A stretch of DNA of 64,000 nucleotides from an uncultured Winogradskyella sp. (GCF_947498005.1 NZ_CANMIW010000005.1:62001-126000), one strand, 5' to 3'. Positions 50,571-60,644 are shown, counted from the first letter of the stretch. The notes: generated from the sequence alone by a model not told the origin. Made by a program: numbers and translations.

Positions 50571-51902
50571 CTACAACAATCCTCTAGCTTTAATCTCTAA
50601 ATACTTATTAATTGTATTAATTGTTAAATGCTCTGGAGCAGTTAAAATAGATTGAATACCATGTTTTTGAAGCTCGTTGACAATTAATTTCTTTTCGTAC
50701 ATAAATTTCTCAGCAACGGTTTTCTGAAAAATATCAAATGTATTGTCGGCTTCAACTTTAGTTAATTTTTGTAATTCGGTGTTTTCAAAAAAGATAACAA
50801 CTAAAAGATGATTCTTCGCTATGGCTTTTAAATATGGTAATTGACGATGTAGTGCATCTAAAGTTTCAAAATTAGTGTAGAGCAGAAGTAGACCACGTTG
50901 TGTAAGGCTTCGTTTTACATCAATATATAATCTTGAAAAATCAGATTCAGAAAAATCAGTATTTACGTTATACAATGTTTCTAGAATTTTGTTCATCTGC
51001 GATGGTCGTCTCTCTGCAGCTACTTTATTTTCAACCTTACGAGAAAAGGTAAACATACCAGCTTTGTCTTGCTTTTTTAATGCCACATTACTAATAACTA
51101 ATGTGGCGTTAATTGCATAATCCAATAAACTTAATCCATCAAACGGCATTTTCATAGCGCGACCTTTATCTATAACCGAATAAATAGGTTGTGAACGTTC
51201 GTCTTGAAACTGATTAACCATGAGTTGGTTGCGCTTAGCTGTCGCTTTCCAGTTAATATTTCTAATATCATCACCATTAACATAATCCTTAATTTGCTCA
51301 AACTCCATGGTGTGGCCAATTCTGCGAATTTTCTTCAAGCCGTATTCAAACAGTTTATTAGAAAACGCTAAGAGCATATATTTTCGCAATTGTAAAAACG
51401 ATGGATAGTTAGGCACCATAGCATCTTTTGCAAACTGAAAACGTCGTGTTACTAAACTAATTGGCGAATTAACGTAAACGTTGAGATTGCCAAAGTAATA
51501 TTCGCCACGTTCTAATGGTCTTAAAGTGTAGGTTATTTTCTTTTTATTGTGTTTACTGAGTTGTGTGTTAATTTCGAAATCGCGCTTTTGATACTGAAAA
51601 GGCATTTCGTCAATTAATTGTAAATCTGCTTTAAAATTATAGTCATTCTGAATGGTTAATTCTATAGGATTATCATCACCATTACTTAATTTTTCGGGCA
51701 GAATTCTAGACGCTGAAATCCCTTTCTGCTTGAATAACAAGATTAAATCAATAATGACTAAGCCTATAGCAATAAAAAATAGAAAAGTTACAACACTTAA
51801 TAAACCAGGATATATATAAGCAAGGATGAAAAGTGCTACCATAATCATGGCAACAACAAAAAACCGAAAGGTTAAATAAGTATGTTTAAAAAAGCGTTTC
51901 AC
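50571..51902 (-). CDS. DUF58 domain-containing protein
   Basis: A 443-residue protein with two N-terminal membrane helices (about 12-65), a beta-rich extracytoplasmic part, and the DUF58 core GHTMEFEQIKDYVNGDD followed by RNINWKATAKRNQLMV. The core then enters a von Willebrand A-like domain in which the metal motif is degenerate (DKGRAM in place of DxSxS). DUF58 proteins work with MoxR ATPases. Its start shares a base with the moxR stop. Confidence 0.92.
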   Translation of the reverse strand: MKRFFKHTYLTFRFFVVAMIMVALFILAYIYPGLLSVVTFLFFIAIGLVIIDLILLFKQKGISASRILPEKLSNGDDNPIELTIQNDYNFKADLQLIDEMPFQYQKRDFEINTQLSKHNKKKITYTLRPLERGEYYFGNLNVYVNSPISLVTRRFQFAKDAMVPNYPSFLQLRKYMLLAFSNKLFEYGLKKIRRIGHTMEFEQIKDYVNGDDIRNINWKATAKRNQLMVNQFQDERSQPIYSVIDKGRAMKMPFDGLSLLDYAINATLVISNVALKKQDKAGMFTFSRKVENKVAAERRPSQMNKILETLYNVNTDFSESDFSRLYIDVKRSLTQRGLLLLYTNFETLDALHRQLPYLKAIAKNHLLVVIFFENTELQKLTKVEADNTFDIFQKTVAEKFMYEKKLIVNELQKHGIQSILTAPEHLTINTINKYLEIKARGLL

Positions 51903-52993
51903 TATCTCGGAATCTCTATGGTTTCAAGGATTTGATCTACAACTTTATCTACGGTAAATGCTTCCATTTCGCGTTCTGGTGTTAGTACCAATCTGTGTTT
52001 TAAAACCGCTTTAGTACAACGTTTTATGTCATCTGGTGTTACAAAATCTCTACCATTAATTGCGGCATTTGCTTTTGCTGCATTTAAAATTGCAATAGAC
52101 GCTCTTGGTGAAGCACCTAAATAAAGGTTTGCATTTGTTCTGGTATTATTTACAATTGCAGCGATGTAATTTATGAGGTTATCTTCAACAACTATTTGCT
52201 TAATTAGGTTCTGATAATTCTTTATGGCTTCAGCAGACAATACGGCTTTTATTGAATCAAAATCCATTTTGTCTTGACGTGAATGATTATCTACCAAAAT
52301 CTGAATTTCATCCTCTAAAGATGGGTAATTCACTTCAATTTTAAATAGAAAACGGTCTAGTTGCGCTTCTGGTAAACGGTAAGTTCCTTCTTGCTCAATT
52401 GGGTTTTGCGTTGCGAAAACTAAGAATGGCAATTCCATGTCATAACGCGTACCATCCATGGTAATTTGTCGTTCAGCCATGACTTCAAACAAAGCTGCTT
52501 GCGTTTTTGCAGGTGCTCTGTTAATTTCATCAATTAATACAATGTTAGAAAAAATTGGTCCCTTTTTATATTCAAATTCACTCGACTTTACATTAAAAAT
52601 AGAGGTTCCGAGAATATCACTAGGCATTAAATCTGGCGTGAATTGTATTCTGCTAAAATCTACAGCCATCGTTTTGGCTAACATTTTAGCTGTGACCGTT
52701 TTGGCAACACCAGGAACACCTTCAATTAAAGAATGCCCATTAGTTAAAATAGAAATGATTAAAAGCTCAATCATTTCATTTTGACCAACTATGAATTTTG
52801 CGATTTCCCTTTTAATATCTTCAACACTATTTTGTAGTGGTTGTAAATCAATTCGGCTTTGAAAACCTTCAGAAACAGGAGCTGTAGTTTCTTCTTTTAT
52901 TTCATTTAAAGCATTAGCATCGTTAACTGTGTTTTCTTCACTTGGTACGTTGTCATCTAAATGTTCTGATGATGGTGTATTTTGATCTTCCAT
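51902..52993 (-). CDS. MoxR-family AAA+ ATPase
   Basis: A 363-residue ATPase with an acidic N-terminal extension of about 50 residues, Walker A GVPGVAKT, Walker B LIDEINRAPAKTQAAL, sensor FATQNPIEQEGTYRLPEAQ, and lid domain GASPRASIAILNAAKA. MoxR proteins act as chaperones that mature membrane or metal-containing complexes. It sits between DUF4350 and DUF58 genes in the classical order. Confidence 0.95.
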   Translation of the reverse strand: MEDQNTPSSEHLDDNVPSEENTVNDANALNEIKEETTAPVSEGFQSRIDLQPLQNSVEDIKREIAKFIVGQNEMIELLIISILTNGHSLIEGVPGVAKTVTAKMLAKTMAVDFSRIQFTPDLMPSDILGTSIFNVKSSEFEYKKGPIFSNIVLIDEINRAPAKTQAALFEVMAERQITMDGTRYDMELPFLVFATQNPIEQEGTYRLPEAQLDRFLFKIEVNYPSLEDEIQILVDNHSRQDKMDFDSIKAVLSAEAIKNYQNLIKQIVVEDNLINYIAAIVNNTRTNANLYLGASPRASIAILNAAKANAAINGRDFVTPDDIKRCTKAVLKHRLVLTPEREMEAFTVDKVVDQILETIEIPR

Positions 52994-52999
52994 AATAAC

Positions 53000-54199
53000 T
53001 TATGTTCGTTTAAAATGTTCTATTTTTTTATTCAATTCTATGAGCTCTTGCTCTGTATGCTGTTTTTTCGATTTTAAAAAGACAAGGTAATCTACCAATG
53101 CTTTTGTGTCTTCTTTTGAGTTGCTAGATTTTGCGGCCAATTTATCAATAAAACCAGAGTTAAATTGATTGGTTTCTAAGTAGTAATTGGTTCTTACAAA
53201 ATCTAAAAAGTATTGAATTTTCTTTTCTATAATATTCGTAAAATCGCCATGTTGGTAATACAATTCGCCAATAGTTCTTGTAAAATCTACAGTTGCATTA
53301 TCTAGTTTTTTAATCACAGGAATGATGCGTTGTGTGCGTTTTCCTCTAAAAACAACAAAAAGTATTAGTCCAAACATGCTAATATAAAATGCCCATTTTA
53401 AAGCCGTATTATTTAAAATATAACGCAACGGACTTGTAATTACCTTTCGACCAGATTTATAGTTGTTATCCCAAATAATTTGCTGTTTTGGTAAGTAAGA
53501 TAAAACGGTTGCGGCATAATCTTCCTTATCGTTTAAAAGGTGATAATTGGTAAAAGCAAATGGATTAGTGTGTAAAATAAATTGACCATTATTTTCTCCG
53601 TAATCAACTTTTACGAAGTTTGGATGCGTTTCTCCAATATCGTCTTCGTTTTGCGTTGTCAATGTCCCTAAGACTGTAGTTTTTAATGTATCTATAGATT
53701 CAAAAAAACTATTTTCAATAACATCTTTGAATCTTCTGTTATTAGCTTGTAAACTTGGGCTTGTAAATTTATTATCGCCTTCTTTCTTATAAATATTGGT
53801 GTACTGACGCTGTACACTAACATTTAACGTATCTAATACATTACCATAGAAATAGATGCTACTTATAAAAACGGTATTACCATCTTCTACAAATTTTAAT
53901 AAGGTTTTAGATTCTTCTCTTCCAAAATTGATGTGGTTATTGATAAAGATTAAAGACTTAGGTTGGGAGAATTCTTCGGTTTTTAGATATTCATAAATCG
54001 TATTTTTTGAAACCAGAACGTCATCTTCAGAAAATGTGTCTAATTCATTAAAAATCACATAACAACCTAATGGAATTTTATCTGCAGCCGAAAATGAATC
54101 TTGCCAATTTAATGCTTTTGGTTTGGTAATTTCTGCAATCATCATAAAAACAATCACAGCGCCAATGATATATAGCGCAATTTTAGAACGCTTATCCAT
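53000..54199 (-). CDS. DUF4350 domain-containing membrane protein
   Basis: A 399-residue protein with an N-terminal helix (about 8-23), an extracytoplasmic DUF4350 domain (LIFINNHINFGREESKTLLK, DGNTVFISS), a second helix (about 270-288), and a cytoplasmic C-terminal helical region. The topology suggests a scaffold in the MoxR-associated membrane complex. It overlaps the upstream DUF4129 gene by 8 bases. Confidence 0.85.
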   Translation of the reverse strand: MDKRSKIALYIIGAVIVFMMIAEITKPKALNWQDSFSAADKIPLGCYVIFNELDTFSEDDVLVSKNTIYEYLKTEEFSQPKSLIFINNHINFGREESKTLLKFVEDGNTVFISSIYFYGNVLDTLNVSVQRQYTNIYKKEGDNKFTSPSLQANNRRFKDVIENSFFESIDTLKTTVLGTLTTQNEDDIGETHPNFVKVDYGENNGQFILHTNPFAFTNYHLLNDKEDYAATVLSYLPKQQIIWDNNYKSGRKVITSPLRYILNNTALKWAFYISMFGLILFVVFRGKRTQRIIPVIKKLDNATVDFTRTIGELYYQHGDFTNIIEKKIQYFLDFVRTNYYLETNQFNSGFIDKLAAKSSNSKEDTKALVDYLVFLKSKKQHTEQELIELNKKIEHFKRT

Positions 54200-54920
54200 G
54201 TTTTGTTGTTTTTATAAGTTGATTAAAATCGGCTTTGTTTTTATTATAACTAACCTCGTCAATAGGAAATTCTCCATACCAAACATAATCGTATATATAA
54301 GATACACGTTTAAATAATGATTTGAGTTGATTATCCTTTATTTCATTTAAATAATCGGTGTTTGTTTTCTCGTAATGCCATTCTATCACTTTTTTATTGG
54401 CTAGAGATTTTAATGATTTTAAGTACAGGTAACGTGTTGCAAGTCTATAATTATTGTTTTTTAATGCCTTTGAAATGAGCAGGTCAAAATCTATTTGTTC
54501 AATATTTTCTTCCACATAACTAAATCCATCTATGGCTGCAGTTTCTGTTTTAAATACGGAACGCACTGGGTTTTCTAGCAAGAATTTTATGAGAAGATAC
54601 AATACAATGATGCCTAATAATCCGTAAACTATATATTCTAAGGTTTGATAATCGATAAAGTCAATATCAAATCCGAAGACATCACCTAACCAGTTGAAAA
54701 ATTTTCTTAAAACACGTTGCATTAAATTAATACCACCTGTATCATTTATGGCATAGTTAAAATCATCACCAGTGTAATTTTCTTTGAAATTCTCCTTAAA
54801 ATAGGTCACATCTATATTTGAAGAATCCTTTTTAACAACAGCGTCTTGAGCCCACAATAAAGTAGAACCAAAAGCGGATATTATAAATGTGCTAATATGT
54901 CTAAATTGATGTTTATTCAT
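54192..54920 (-). CDS. DUF4129 domain-containing membrane protein
   Basis: A 242-residue protein: signal-like N terminus (about 5-25), a periplasmic stretch, one membrane helix (about 85-105), and a cytoplasmic DUF4129 domain with RLATRYLYLKSLKSLANKK and YVWYGEFPID. DUF4129 often lies beside transglutaminase-like or MoxR genes. The frame reaches TTG at 54929, but ATG at 54920, overlapping the preceding stop by 8 bases, is the natural start. Confidence 0.85.
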   Translation of the reverse strand: MNKHQFRHISTFIISAFGSTLLWAQDAVVKKDSSNIDVTYFKENFKENYTGDDFNYAINDTGGINLMQRVLRKFFNWLGDVFGFDIDFIDYQTLEYIVYGLLGIIVLYLLIKFLLENPVRSVFKTETAAIDGFSYVEENIEQIDFDLLISKALKNNNYRLATRYLYLKSLKSLANKKVIEWHYEKTNTDYLNEIKDNQLKSLFKRVSYIYDYVWYGEFPIDEVSYNKNKADFNQLIKTTKHG

Positions 54921-55833
54921 TAACACCAATTTGATCGATTTTCTTTTGAAGAAATAGGTTGTATTTTACTTCGTTAAGATTGTAGTATAAAACACCATAA
55001 GACAACTGTGATAAGGCTTGCGTATATATAAATGATAATAGAAATGCAGCAAAACCTAAAGTGAAAACTAAAGTTGCAAATGTGCTTGTCATTAAATCTA
55101 CATTGCTTTCTACTGTGAAATAGACGTATATACCAATTATAACACTAGGAATTGAGATGATAAGCATAGTAATCATAGTATTAAGAATACCAATTACCAA
55201 ACCGTATAAAACAATACGCCAAAAATTAGACATGGTAAAACTAAATCCTTCAGATAATGCTTCACCAACACCTTTTCCTGTAGAAAATATAGACATAAAT
55301 GTTAAGCCAAAAACGGCAGAAAGCGTAAAGTTTAAGCCATATTGAGCTAACATTCCAAGAAGTGGAATAAATGCTAATACCATAGAAATAATAAAATAGG
55401 CAAGGACAATGAGGCCTCCTATTAAAATAAAAACTATGATGGTTCCAATGCTGTTTATTATACTTTTCCAGATGCGACTAGACTCTACTACACCATCGTT
55501 TTTAACGTAATCTGCTACGTAGGCACTAGAAAAACTATAATTAATTAAAGAGGTTATAAAAATGATTAAAAATAGAATAACTGCACCAGCAATTAAATAA
55601 CTATCAGTGGCCACATTTGATCCCATACCAAATCTAAAATCTTGACTAGCCAATCCCATAAAGCCAGTCACTAATAAATAAGAGCTAATTAGTGTAAGTA
55701 TGATGCTAATGGCATTATATCTTAAATAAAGATTAGTGTATGATTTAAAATTATGTTTTAGAAATAAAAAGTAAGTATTAATAATATCACCAAACGTACT
55801 TCTTGTTCTTAGTTCAATATATTTTTCGTTCAC
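54913..55833 (-). CDS. Polytopic membrane protein of the MoxR cluster
   Basis: A 306-residue protein with about six membrane helices, a soluble N terminus (LRTRSTFGDIINTYFLFLKH) and Gly/Ile-rich helices similar to the glycerophosphoryl-diester-phosphodiesterase-like or DUF4013 membrane families. No enzyme domain is seen. Coupled to the SpoIIM-like gene by a 4-base overlap and to the DUF4129 gene by 8 bases. Confidence 0.75.
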   Translation of the reverse strand: MNEKYIELRTRSTFGDIINTYFLFLKHNFKSYTNLYLRYNAISIILTLISSYLLVTGFMGLASQDFRFGMGSNVATDSYLIAGAVILFLIIFITSLINYSFSSAYVADYVKNDGVVESSRIWKSIINSIGTIIVFILIGGLIVLAYFIISMVLAFIPLLGMLAQYGLNFTLSAVFGLTFMSIFSTGKGVGEALSEGFSFTMSNFWRIVLYGLVIGILNTMITMLIISIPSVIIGIYVYFTVESNVDLMTSTFATLVFTLGFAAFLLSFIYTQALSQLSYGVLYYNLNEVKYNLFLQKKIDQIGVNE

Positions 55834-56825
55834 ATTATTTGGGATTTGGGATTAAAATTAACAGATTTTATTCTACTAGCTTTGTTCAGCGCAATTGGAT
55901 AAATTATATAATAATAAACGATTAAGAATAAAGATGAAAATATAATACCATAGGCAATATACCAAGGCATTTGTTCTCCATAGCGCGTTATAAAACCTTC
56001 AATAAAACCAGCGATGATAAAAAATGGAATGGTGCTAACTACTATTTTTAAGCCGTCTTTAGCACCTTTCATAAAAGCGACACGTCTGGCATAAGTTTTA
56101 GGAAATAAAAAACTATTGCCCATAACTAAACCAGCGCAGCCGGCAATTACAATTACAGAAATCTCTATAGTTCCGTGTAACCAAACAGTAGATGTTTTTT
56201 CTAAAATACCATGGTTGTAAAAAAAGGTAATAAATGCACCAAGCATAATTCCATTACTAAATAAAACATAAACAGTACCAACACTAAAAATGGCGCCACA
56301 GGCAAATGCTATTATGGCAACTCTAATATTGTTTATGGTAATACCCAAAAACGATCCTATATTACTTCCGCTTTTATAAACAGCCATTGGTTCGCCTTTT
56401 TCAATATTTTCTAAAGTCATATTTACATAGCCATCACCTAATATGAGTCTAATAAAAGAATCGTCATTTAAGGTAGAAACAGCACCAATAGTAACGGCTG
56501 CCATAAAAATTAGAAACGTATACAATAACGTTTTATGATATTGATAAAAGAATAAAGGAAACTCATCGCGCCAAAACGCAATGATCTTATTTTTAGATTC
56601 TTTTTTGGTAATATATATTTTTTGATGCGCTTGTGAGGCTAATGAGTTTAAATACAATAAGGTCTTACTCCCAGGATAGTACGTCTGAGCATAAGACAAA
56701 TCATTAGTAAGTTGAATATAGTAAGAAGCTAAGTCATCCGGATTTATTTTTGCATTATTTTCTAATGCGTTTTCAAAACCAATCCATTTTTCCTTATTTT
56801 GCTTCACGAAAGACGCTTCGCGCAT
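55830..56825 (-). CDS. Stage II sporulation protein M-like membrane protein
   Basis: A 331-residue protein with the SpoIIM domain: N-terminal soluble helical part (ENALENNAKINPDDLASYYI), then about six helices with GSNIGSFLGITINNIRVAI, GTIEISVIVIAGCAGLVMG and a Gly-rich ending. The organism is not expected to sporulate; in Bacteroidota the family sits with RDD and MoxR genes in a conserved membrane module. Divergent from the RDD gene with only 35 bases between. Confidence 0.9.
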   Translation of the reverse strand: MREASFVKQNKEKWIGFENALENNAKINPDDLASYYIQLTNDLSYAQTYYPGSKTLLYLNSLASQAHQKIYITKKESKNKIIAFWRDEFPLFFYQYHKTLLYTFLIFMAAVTIGAVSTLNDDSFIRLILGDGYVNMTLENIEKGEPMAVYKSGSNIGSFLGITINNIRVAIIAFACGAIFSVGTVYVLFSNGIMLGAFITFFYNHGILEKTSTVWLHGTIEISVIVIAGCAGLVMGNSFLFPKTYARRVAFMKGAKDGLKIVVSTIPFFIIAGFIEGFITRYGEQMPWYIAYGIIFSSLFLIVYYYIIYPIALNKASRIKSVNFNPKSQIM

Positions 56826-56860
56826 AAATCATTTTTAATTAGAAACGAATATACATTTCC

Positions 56861-57586
56861 ATGAGCAAATTAGCAATTAACACGGCACAAAATGTTAACT
56901 TAGATTATAAGTTAATTGGTTTAGGAGAACGTGTAGTCGCTTTCTTAATAGATGGCATCATTTTAATTACTTACATGACCATTATTGAGAATTTAATCTC
57001 AGTATCCGAAATCTTTGATGCAGATAGTTGGACAAGACGTGGTTTTCTTGGCTTATTTACTTTGCCAGCTTTATTTTATTCGGTGCTTTGCAATATATTT
57101 TTTGGAGGACAAACGGTCGGAAAAATGATTCTTAAAATTAAAGTGGTAAGTGTAGATGGTTCACCAACGCAATGGTATAATTTTTTTGTTCGTTGGATGC
57201 TTAGAATTGTAGATTTGTGGATTTTTTCGCCATCTATAGGTGTATTAAGTATTCTATTATCAGATAAAAAGCAGCGTGTTGGCGATGCGGCCGCAGGTAC
57301 TGTGGTTATTAGCGTAAAGAAAAAACACAGAATTACAAGCACAATTCTTGAAGATGTTAATGACGACTATGAGCCTGTTTTTAGTAATGTAACGCAGTTA
57401 ACCGATAAGGATGTTAGAATAATTAAAGATGCGTTTACAATCTCTAAAAAGAATAATGATTTTAAAACGCTAACTATTTTAAAGAATAAGATTTGTGATA
57501 CGCTTAAGATAGAATCTAAGTTATATGATGTTCAGTTTATAGATACAATTTTAAAAGATTACAATTATTACACTCAAAATATGTAG
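56861..57586 (+). CDS. RDD family membrane protein
   Basis: A 241-residue protein whose first about 150 residues form the RDD domain: GERVVAFLIDGIILITY with the Arg-Asp-Asp-like pattern, GGQTVGKMILKIKVV, and DKKQRVGDAAAGTVVI. The C-terminal about 80 residues are cytoplasmic and helical. RDD proteins are small-solute or cation transporter-like. The divergent partner is the SpoIIM-like gene, with a shared 35-base promoter region, so coordinated expression is likely. Confidence 0.9.
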   Translation: MSKLAINTAQNVNLDYKLIGLGERVVAFLIDGIILITYMTIIENLISVSEIFDADSWTRRGFLGLFTLPALFYSVLCNIFFGGQTVGKMILKIKVVSVDGSPTQWYNFFVRWMLRIVDLWIFSPSIGVLSILLSDKKQRVGDAAAGTVVISVKKKHRITSTILEDVNDDYEPVFSNVTQLTDKDVRIIKDAFTISKKNNDFKTLTILKNKICDTLKIESKLYDVQFIDTILKDYNYYTQNM

Positions 57587-57680
57587 TTAGACAATCACTT
57601 TTTCTATTTGTGAATTAGAGTTGAGTAAATATAATTCATTGCTAACAATGATAGAATAGTCTTAGTTAAATTTATAATTC

Positions 57681-58289
57681 ATGTTTTTTCAAACCATAGA
57701 CATTTTAGGAACCATAGCTTTTGCAATTTCGGGCGTTTTAATTGCTATGAATAAACGTATGGATCCGTTTGGTGTATTAATTATAGCGTTTGTTACTGCA
57801 GCAGGAGGAGGCACGTTACGTGATGTAATGATTGGTATTGAGCCTGTCTCTTGGATGAAGAACATGACCTTTGTATATGTAATATTTGGCTCAGTTGTTT
57901 TCGCAGTGATCTTTAGAAAACAGATAGGCTATCTGCGTAAATCGCTATTTTTATTTGATACTATTGGTATTGCACTTTATACTGTTGTTGGTATAGAAAC
58001 TGGACTCATTGCTGGTTTGCATCCTATAATATGTATAGCGCTAGGAACTATGACAGCTTGTTTTGGAGGTGTGCTTAGAGATATATTATGTAATGAAATC
58101 CCAGTGGTTTTTAGAAAAGAAATATATGCTACGGCTTGTATTTTGGGAGGATTAACCTATTTTATTTTAAGACGTGTTTTAGGGGATGAAAATTACTCTT
58201 TTATCATTGCAGGTTTGGTGGTCATTTTTGTGAGATTAATTGCAGTAAAATTTAAAATAAGTTTACCAAGTTTATACAGAAAGGAGTAA
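57681..58289 (+). CDS. Trimeric intracellular cation channel (UPF0126) family protein
   Basis: A 202-residue membrane protein made of two tandem UPF0126 repeats of three helices plus a seventh helix. The repeat motifs are GTIAFAISGVLIAMNK with AAGGGTLRDVMIG, and GTMTACFGGVLRDILCNE. Prokaryotic TRIC channels conduct K+ and other small solutes. Monocistronic. Confidence 0.93.
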   Translation: MFFQTIDILGTIAFAISGVLIAMNKRMDPFGVLIIAFVTAAGGGTLRDVMIGIEPVSWMKNMTFVYVIFGSVVFAVIFRKQIGYLRKSLFLFDTIGIALYTVVGIETGLIAGLHPIICIALGTMTACFGGVLRDILCNEIPVVFRKEIYATACILGGLTYFILRRVLGDENYSFIIAGLVVIFVRLIAVKFKISLPSLYRKE

Positions 58290-58299
58290 GAGTAGCGTA

Positions 58300-59505
58300 T
58301 TATTCCTTTTCCAATTCTAATAATTTAGCTTTAGAATAGGATTTTTCATTTAGAGATACTGACTTTTTGAAATTTTCAATCGCTTTTTCTTTATCACCAA
58401 TAGCCATGTATAAATCGCCTATTGAATCGTAAACATTAAAACTATCTGGATAGTTTTTAATATTTAATTTAAAGATTTCTTCAGATTTTTTAAAGGCATT
58501 ATTATCCAATAATTGGTAGCCTAAGTTATTCACGTATTCCTCATCTGGTTTCATTTCTAGTCCAAAGCCTTCAGATAATGATTTGTAATATTCTTCGACT
58601 TTAGCAACGAGATCAATTTCAGGATTTAAGTAATCTGAACGATGAAGTTTAAATCTATGAAACTTAAAAATAAAACGTAATGCATCGTATTCTGTAATTA
58701 GTGGCACAGAACCATGATCATCATCTTCATAATATTTGCTTTTAAAAGTCAGGTTCTTTTCTGAATCCTTATTTAAAAACGTATTAAGTTTTAGAATAGC
58801 ACGTATATGTCTAGTGGAAGTGGTTGTATCCTTTTTTACGAGAATAGTATCCATGTCTTTTTGCATTGTATTTGCAATGCCTAAAAAAAGCGTTTTGCTC
58901 TGGTAATTAGAATCAAATGGAGATGTTTTAATTTTATGAAGTAAGTTTTCATTGTTATACCACATGGAAGGATCAATAGCGACATAAGCATTGAACAATT
59001 CAGGTTGATGTAGTAAAGTATTCATTACGGTTAATCCGCCTAATGAATGCCCAATAATAGTTCGGTAATCAATGGTTGGATAATTTGAATCTATATAAGG
59101 TATTAATTCGTTTTTAATGAAAGACATAAAGTTTTCTCCACCTCCAGAATTTGGGCGTTCTCCTTTTGTAGGCGTTAGGTCTCTCATTCTATTGGTGTTT
59201 GAGATACCAACAATAATCATTCTAGGCAAAACGGTGTTTCCATTGACAGAGCTTAGTTGTTTAATCATACCAACCAAAGAATAAAAATGTGCATCACCAT
59301 CTAAAAGATATACAACAGGATAAGATTTTTTTTTATAATTAGGATGTGTAAGGTCTTCTGGCACATGAACCAAGATTCTTCTTTGTTCATTTAAAATTTT
59401 AGATTCTATTAGATCAATTTTACCAATGACAATATCATTTTTGCTTTGTCCATTTATATGAGAAGTAGAAAAGCAAAGAATAAAGATGATAATTAAATAT
59501 TTCAT
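58300..59505 (-). CDS. Exported esterase-D-like alpha/beta hydrolase with C-terminal TPR
   Basis: A 401-residue protein with a signal peptide (ending HINGQ). The putative-esterase domain has VVYLLDGDAHFYSL, the nucleophile elbow GHSLGG, and a His in DDHGSVP. After about residue 300 come TPR-like helices (LGYQLLDNNAFKKSEEIF and IGDLYMAIGDKEKAIENFKK). Esterases of this family include siderophore (IroE-like) and feruloyl esterases; the substrate is not evident. Confidence 0.9.
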   Translation of the reverse strand: MKYLIIIFILCFSTSHINGQSKNDIVIGKIDLIESKILNEQRRILVHVPEDLTHPNYKKKSYPVVYLLDGDAHFYSLVGMIKQLSSVNGNTVLPRMIIVGISNTNRMRDLTPTKGERPNSGGGENFMSFIKNELIPYIDSNYPTIDYRTIIGHSLGGLTVMNTLLHQPELFNAYVAIDPSMWYNNENLLHKIKTSPFDSNYQSKTLFLGIANTMQKDMDTILVKKDTTTSTRHIRAILKLNTFLNKDSEKNLTFKSKYYEDDDHGSVPLITEYDALRFIFKFHRFKLHRSDYLNPEIDLVAKVEEYYKSLSEGFGLEMKPDEEYVNNLGYQLLDNNAFKKSEEIFKLNIKNYPDSFNVYDSIGDLYMAIGDKEKAIENFKKSVSLNEKSYSKAKLLELEKE

Positions 59506-59523
59506 TGGTTTTTATTAATTCCT

Positions 59524-59976
59524 TTAAACTCCAAATTGGGTTAAATGATGATCTAAATGTTTGTAAAACATATTGTTCCATTCTGTAACTGATAATTTCC
59601 CAAAGGAATGACTTTCTTTCTGGTCATAATGATTACTCCCTAAAGCTTGAACTTTAGTAATATAGCCTGTTAATCGTTCTTTCTCTGTATTAAACTCTTT
59701 TTCACTAGTGATAATAAATTCAGGAGCTGTACGGCTATTTTTCTTATATGGCTTTTCACTAACCACAACTTTTTTGATAAAGGTTTTTAGTACCCATTTC
59801 ATCAGGCCTTTTGGTTTTGGGTGCTTGTCTTCAAAGTCTAACTCGTAAGTCACAGAACAGTGTGCTAACATTTGATCTACAGACATCTTTCCCCAATTGG
59901 GTTGAGTTTCTGGGCTAAGTTTATTTATTCGTTCAATTACTTCGTCTGTAACGGCTTTGTCAAAAATATTCTTCAT
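59524..59976 (-). CDS. DUF1569 (DinB-like) protein
   Basis: A 150-residue cytoplasmic helical protein: NWGKMSVDQMLAHCSVTYE near the start, GKLSVTEWNNMFYKHLDHHLTQFG at the end in two separated stretches. This is the DinB-superfamily four-helix-bundle pattern with His residues that can bind a metal ion. Possible thiol-dependent transferase; role unknown. It is 18 bases upstream of the esterase gene. Confidence 0.85.
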   Translation of the reverse strand: MKNIFDKAVTDEVIERINKLSPETQPNWGKMSVDQMLAHCSVTYELDFEDKHPKPKGLMKWVLKTFIKKVVVSEKPYKKNSRTAPEFIITSEKEFNTEKERLTGYITKVQALGSNHYDQKESHSFGKLSVTEWNNMFYKHLDHHLTQFGV

Positions 59977-60068
59977 AATTGTGTTTGGTTTTCAGTGAGT
60001 TAAAATTAAAAAATATATCGAATACTTTAGCTTAAAATTGGAATTTAAAAGGATGAGTTAATTAAAAA

Positions 60069-60599
60069 TTAGAATAAAGAATCATTGTTAATTATTGAAT
60101 CTAAACTATTTGAAGATATGTATTTTTCGTTTGTTCCAAAGTATATTTCAGATTCATGATAGAACAATAATGCCCAATTAAGAGATTCATCTATAACCGT
60201 TAAATCATCTGATCCATCATAAAAGAAATCATCAAAATATTTGATTAAAATTTTCCATGGGACGACCATTGCTTCATCAGGTTGCCATGATAAATAAACC
60301 TTTTTTTGAAATGACAAGCCACGATGAAATAACCATTTTTTAATTATAGTTTCATTATCCTCCAAAATTTTAACCTTATCAATAGTTTTAAAAAAGCCTT
60401 TCTTAAAAGGAAAATCGGAATGAAGTTGAACAGATTGAATGTGGTGCCATAAAAAATTTGATGCATTCTTATTCAACGGCTTTAATTGCTCTAAGTGTAC
60501 GTTTGGTAAAAGGTTATAGTTTGAATCAGTGAAGCGCCATTTCATTTTGAAATCTGCTAAGTCAATGGTATTATTTCCTATATTTTTAAAATCAACCAT
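60069..60599 (-). CDS. DUF2947-like cytoplasmic protein
   Basis: A 176-residue soluble protein, Trp- and Phe-rich, without a signal. The segments KWRFTDSNYNLLP, FLWHHIQS, VPWKILIKYFDDFFYDGSDD and NWALLFYHESEIYFG match my memory of the DUF2947 pattern. The first about 18 residues look like an extra N-terminal strand. Function unknown. Monocistronic between two short gaps. Confidence 0.65.
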   Translation of the reverse strand: MVDFKNIGNNTIDLADFKMKWRFTDSNYNLLPNVHLEQLKPLNKNASNFLWHHIQSVQLHSDFPFKKGFFKTIDKVKILEDNETIIKKWLFHRGLSFQKKVYLSWQPDEAMVVPWKILIKYFDDFFYDGSDDLTVIDESLNWALLFYHESEIYFGTNEKYISSNSLDSIINNDSLF

Positions 60600-60644
60600 T
60601 TGAAAAAAAAATTATATTTAAAACAGACAGTATTCATTTTGTCG

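Noticed and set aside
55830..56825. SpoIIM homologue as evidence of sporulation
   Set aside because: No other sporulation gene is visible; the family is common in non-sporulating Bacteroidota within MoxR clusters.
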